Source of the DNA: Larkinella humicola
Lineage (GTDB): Bacteria; Bacteroidota; Bacteroidia; Cytophagales; Spirosomataceae
Assembly: GCF_008727875.1 (NCBI RefSeq)
Contig: NZ_VTWS01000005.1
Coordinates: forward strand, 186,001-250,000
Direction of reading: 5' to 3'
DNA: 64,000 nucleotides
Positions 62,402 through 64,000 of the stretch are shown one piece after another (within the stretch, counting starts at the first letter, position 1; every line of letters begins with the position of its first letter). The notes below the pieces were generated by a model, which was not told the DNA's origin, did not search any database, and saw only the letters and a list, made by a program, of their open reading frames with translations. The position numbers and the translations under genes are program-made.

Positions 62402-62923
62402 ATGAATAAGATATATGAGAATATTAAAGCCATTAGAACAGCTAAAGGGCTAACACAAGACGATATTTCCAAGAAATTGGGGATGAAACAGAGCAACTAT
62501 GCAAGAGTAGAAAAGGGACTAACCCAAATTACAATAGAACGACTTGACCAACTGGCAGAAGTGTTTGAAATGTCAGCCACCGCAATATTGAGCTATGAAG
62601 GAGGGACACAACCGACAAGTGAAGATGTTGAATATTATATAGCTCACTCAAGAAAGCTTGAAAAGCAGGTTGAATCGCTAAAGAAAAGAGTTACAGAACT
62701 AGAAGAAGAGGGTGTGGAAGATTGGGGAAGAAAAAACAATGAATTGAAAGGACAGAAAGCGAAAATTAAAGATTTGACTGAAAAGATAAAGGAAAAAGAT
62801 AGCTTATTAAAAAGTAAAGAAAAAGATATTGAAAAATTAGACCGTCATATACAAACGCTTGAGAAAGTGATTGATACGCTGAGATTTAGTATAGAAGTAG
62901 CCAATGTAAAAGGTAGTAACTAA
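62402..62923 (+). CDS. XRE-type repressor with a C-terminal coiled coil
   Basis: A 173-residue regulator with an N-terminal XRE HTH (IKAIRTAKGLTQDDISKKLG, MKQSNYARVEKGLTQITIERL, about 8-62) and a long coiled-coil region (about 75-165; LEKQVESLKKRVTELEEE, KAKIKDLTEKIKEKDSLL) in place of a protease or ligand domain. It is divergent from the small HTH gene and next to the 42-bp palindrome, which it probably binds. The coiled coil suggests dimers or higher forms. A terminator follows 26 bases after the stop. Confidence 0.88.
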   Translation: MNKIYENIKAIRTAKGLTQDDISKKLGMKQSNYARVEKGLTQITIERLDQLAEVFEMSATAILSYEGGTQPTSEDVEYYIAHSRKLEKQVESLKKRVTELEEEGVEDWGRKNNELKGQKAKIKDLTEKIKEKDSLLKSKEKDIEKLDRHIQTLEKVIDTLRFSIEVANVKGSN

Positions 62924-62948
62924 ATAAATTGGTAAGAACTCCCATAAA

Positions 62949-62970
62949 AAAAGCCCCAACAGGGGCTTTT
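62949..62970. terminator. bidirectional terminator
   Basis: Stem AAAAGCCCC/GGGGCTTTT with a 4-base loop, between the convergent repressor and 48-residue-protein genes. Confidence 0.82.
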
Positions 62971-62988
62971 CAGAAGAAATAATCAATA

Positions 62989-63135
62989 CTAAACTTTTTG
63001 AGAGGCACTTGCTTTCTTAACTAAAGATTGCCTTCTACTTTCTTCTGCTTGTTTCGCATAGTGATCTAATCTTACTCGAGAAGCACTTAGCGAGCTTTGA
63101 GAAGTTGTTCTAGTTGATGGATTTTTAGTGTTCAT
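62989..63135 (-). CDS. 48-residue basic protein coupled to the SDH protease gene
   Basis: A short open frame (MNTKNPSTRTTSQSS start, KKASASQKV end) rich in Ser, Lys and Arg, with a likely helix LDHYAKQAEESRRQSL. Its ATG lies 8 bases before the end of the upstream protease gene, so the two frames overlap by 11 bases and are probably translation-coupled. I do not know a family for it. It could be a partner or target of the protease. Confidence 0.55.
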   Translation of the reverse strand: MNTKNPSTRTTSQSSLSASRVRLDHYAKQAEESRRQSLVKKASASQKV

Positions 63136-64000
63136 TGTCATGATGATTAGACGATATGTTACTTAACACTTGTACATTACCATGGTTAAGCTGTCCTTCT
63201 GAGCCATTTTCATGGGGAGGACTGTCCTGTGCAGCCGTATTTACTTGAAAATCTACAAAGCCGGTATAACGAATATCTTTTTCAAGAGACATAAGAAAGC
63301 CTGATAAATTAGATAATGCTTTCTTAAAATCAAGGCCAAATTTAGAAGATAATTTAACAACAGAAGGCATGTAAGTAGATATATCGTAATAATCAATTAC
63401 ATAGCCATGATCTGGACAACCATTTACCAGGAAATCAGTGAGGTATACTCTTTCTTTCAAGGCAACATCTTTTTGATAAAGTTCCAGTATTTTAGCCGCA
63501 TACTGTTCGCCAATTTCAAGCTTTCTCTTTTTGTCCCCTAACTTATACGGATTTATCTGGCTCAAAAGGGGATCATAAAATTTAGCAAGATATTCAAAGA
63601 CCTGACTTGATAAGTCATTTTTGTTGACAGGGATACGCTGGTTCTGATAAAAATTTGTAAACATCTTCTCAAATAGCAATTGAGAATGGTCTTCAATAAG
63701 CTTAAGTGAATATTCGTCATTTAGTGCACTTTCTCGCTCAAAAAAAGGACTGTCATCCCTCTCCTTGACCAATTGTACATCAATCGGGCCAAATTCTGCA
63801 AATTCATCCATTATTATACATGACCCTCCGAGAGCTAAAAGAGTTGCAGCACTTTTCGCCCAAAATGGAACAATCACATTGACCGTCTCAAAATTGTTCC
63901 TCAAAGTTCTCACCATTTTATATGCTTCATCAGGGCCTCCACCAGGAGAATTGATAATAAAATCAATCTCAGATATGTCAGAATGGTGCTCTTTGAAATC
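63125..64000 (-). CDS. SDH-family Clp-fold serine protease, 5' end outside the window
   Basis: A protein of the serine dehydrogenase proteinase (PF01972) branch of the ClpP/crotonase fold. The open frame continues to the window edge: the residues before the first visible ATG (63916) read FIINSPGGGPDEAYK, the oxyanion-hole-like NSPGG motif of this fold. Then come VPFWAKSAATLLALGG, with the likely nucleophile Ser, and FGPIDVQL. A C-terminal helical region (about 70-220) and an Asn/Gly/His-rich tail follow. No membrane segment is seen. It is in the AT-rich island, coupled to a 48-residue protein. Substrate unknown; a role in phage exclusion is only possible. Confidence 0.85.
   Translation of the reverse strand, partial: DFKEHHSDISEIDFIINSPGGGPDEAYKMVRTLRNNFETVNVIVPFWAKSAATLLALGGSCIIMDEFAEFGPIDVQLVKERDDSPFFERESALNDEYSLKLIEDHSQLLFEKMFTNFYQNQRIPVNKNDLSSQVFEYLAKFYDPLLSQINPYKLGDKKRKLEIGEQYAAKILELYQKDVALKERVYLTDFLVNGCPDHGYVIDYYDISTYMPSVVKLSSKFGLDFKKALSNLSGFLMSLEKDIRYTGFVDFQVNTAAQDSPPHENGSEGQLNHGNVQVLSNISSNHHDNEH

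Overview
The window looks like a chromosomal piece of a Bacteroidota species of the order Cytophagales, most like the Spirosoma/Larkinella group (an inference from gene content; no 16S rRNA is present). Supporting signs are a SusC/SusD pair, a 7TM-DISM histidine kinase, a PorE-like OmpA lipoprotein, DUF5606 and DUF4230 proteins, few Shine-Dalgarno sites, and Bacteroidota-type promoters (TTTG at -33, TAnnTTTG at -7).

Region by region: (1) 1-13.9 kb is mostly housekeeping: a histidine kinase cut by the window edge, a flippase, a PorE-like lipoprotein, a TspO-like membrane protein, an AAA ATPase, folK, gatC, plsC, purH, a cytochrome P450 and the pyruvate dehydrogenase E1 beta subunit. (2) 14-18.8 kb is a SusD/SusC nutrient-uptake pair, divergent from an NtrC-type regulator that has no DNA-binding domain. 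(3) 20.4-32.9 kb holds a LuxE-like protein, a histidine kinase, hemA, eutBC, a phosphonatase-like/FAD oxidoreductase pair, engB, a thioredoxin lipoprotein and a LuxR-type response regulator. (4) 32.9-50.3 kb is one unidirectional minus-strand surface-polysaccharide locus: export protein with SLBB domains, Wzz, UDP-sugar dehydrogenase, Wzx, Wzy, five glycosyltransferases including a GT11 fucosyltransferase, an epimerase, an asparagine synthase, and a PglC/PglD/PglE-like trio. (5) 50.4-55.7 kb is core again: OmpA, tgt, a GT2 enzyme, rsmG. (6) At tRNA-Asn (55.78 kb) base composition drops abruptly to AT-rich. From there to the window end lies an integrative element: a GHKL-ATPase/PD-(D/E)XK nuclease-like protein, a zinc-finger protein, a primase, a VapE-type helicase, a tyrosine recombinase, two divergent HTH regulators around a 42-bp perfect palindrome, a 48-residue protein and an SDH-type serine protease cut by the edge. 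No relaxase or capsid gene is visible, so it resembles a phage satellite or a replicating genomic island with possible defence cargo.

Two signals are not explained by ordinary gene calling. One is a dispersed family of long, near-perfect inverted repeats (arms of 16-42 bp) placed at gene ends, directly before start codons, between susC and susD, and once in frame inside eutC. The other is the pair of iteron-like repeat clusters flanking the primase gene of the island, which mark candidate replication origins.
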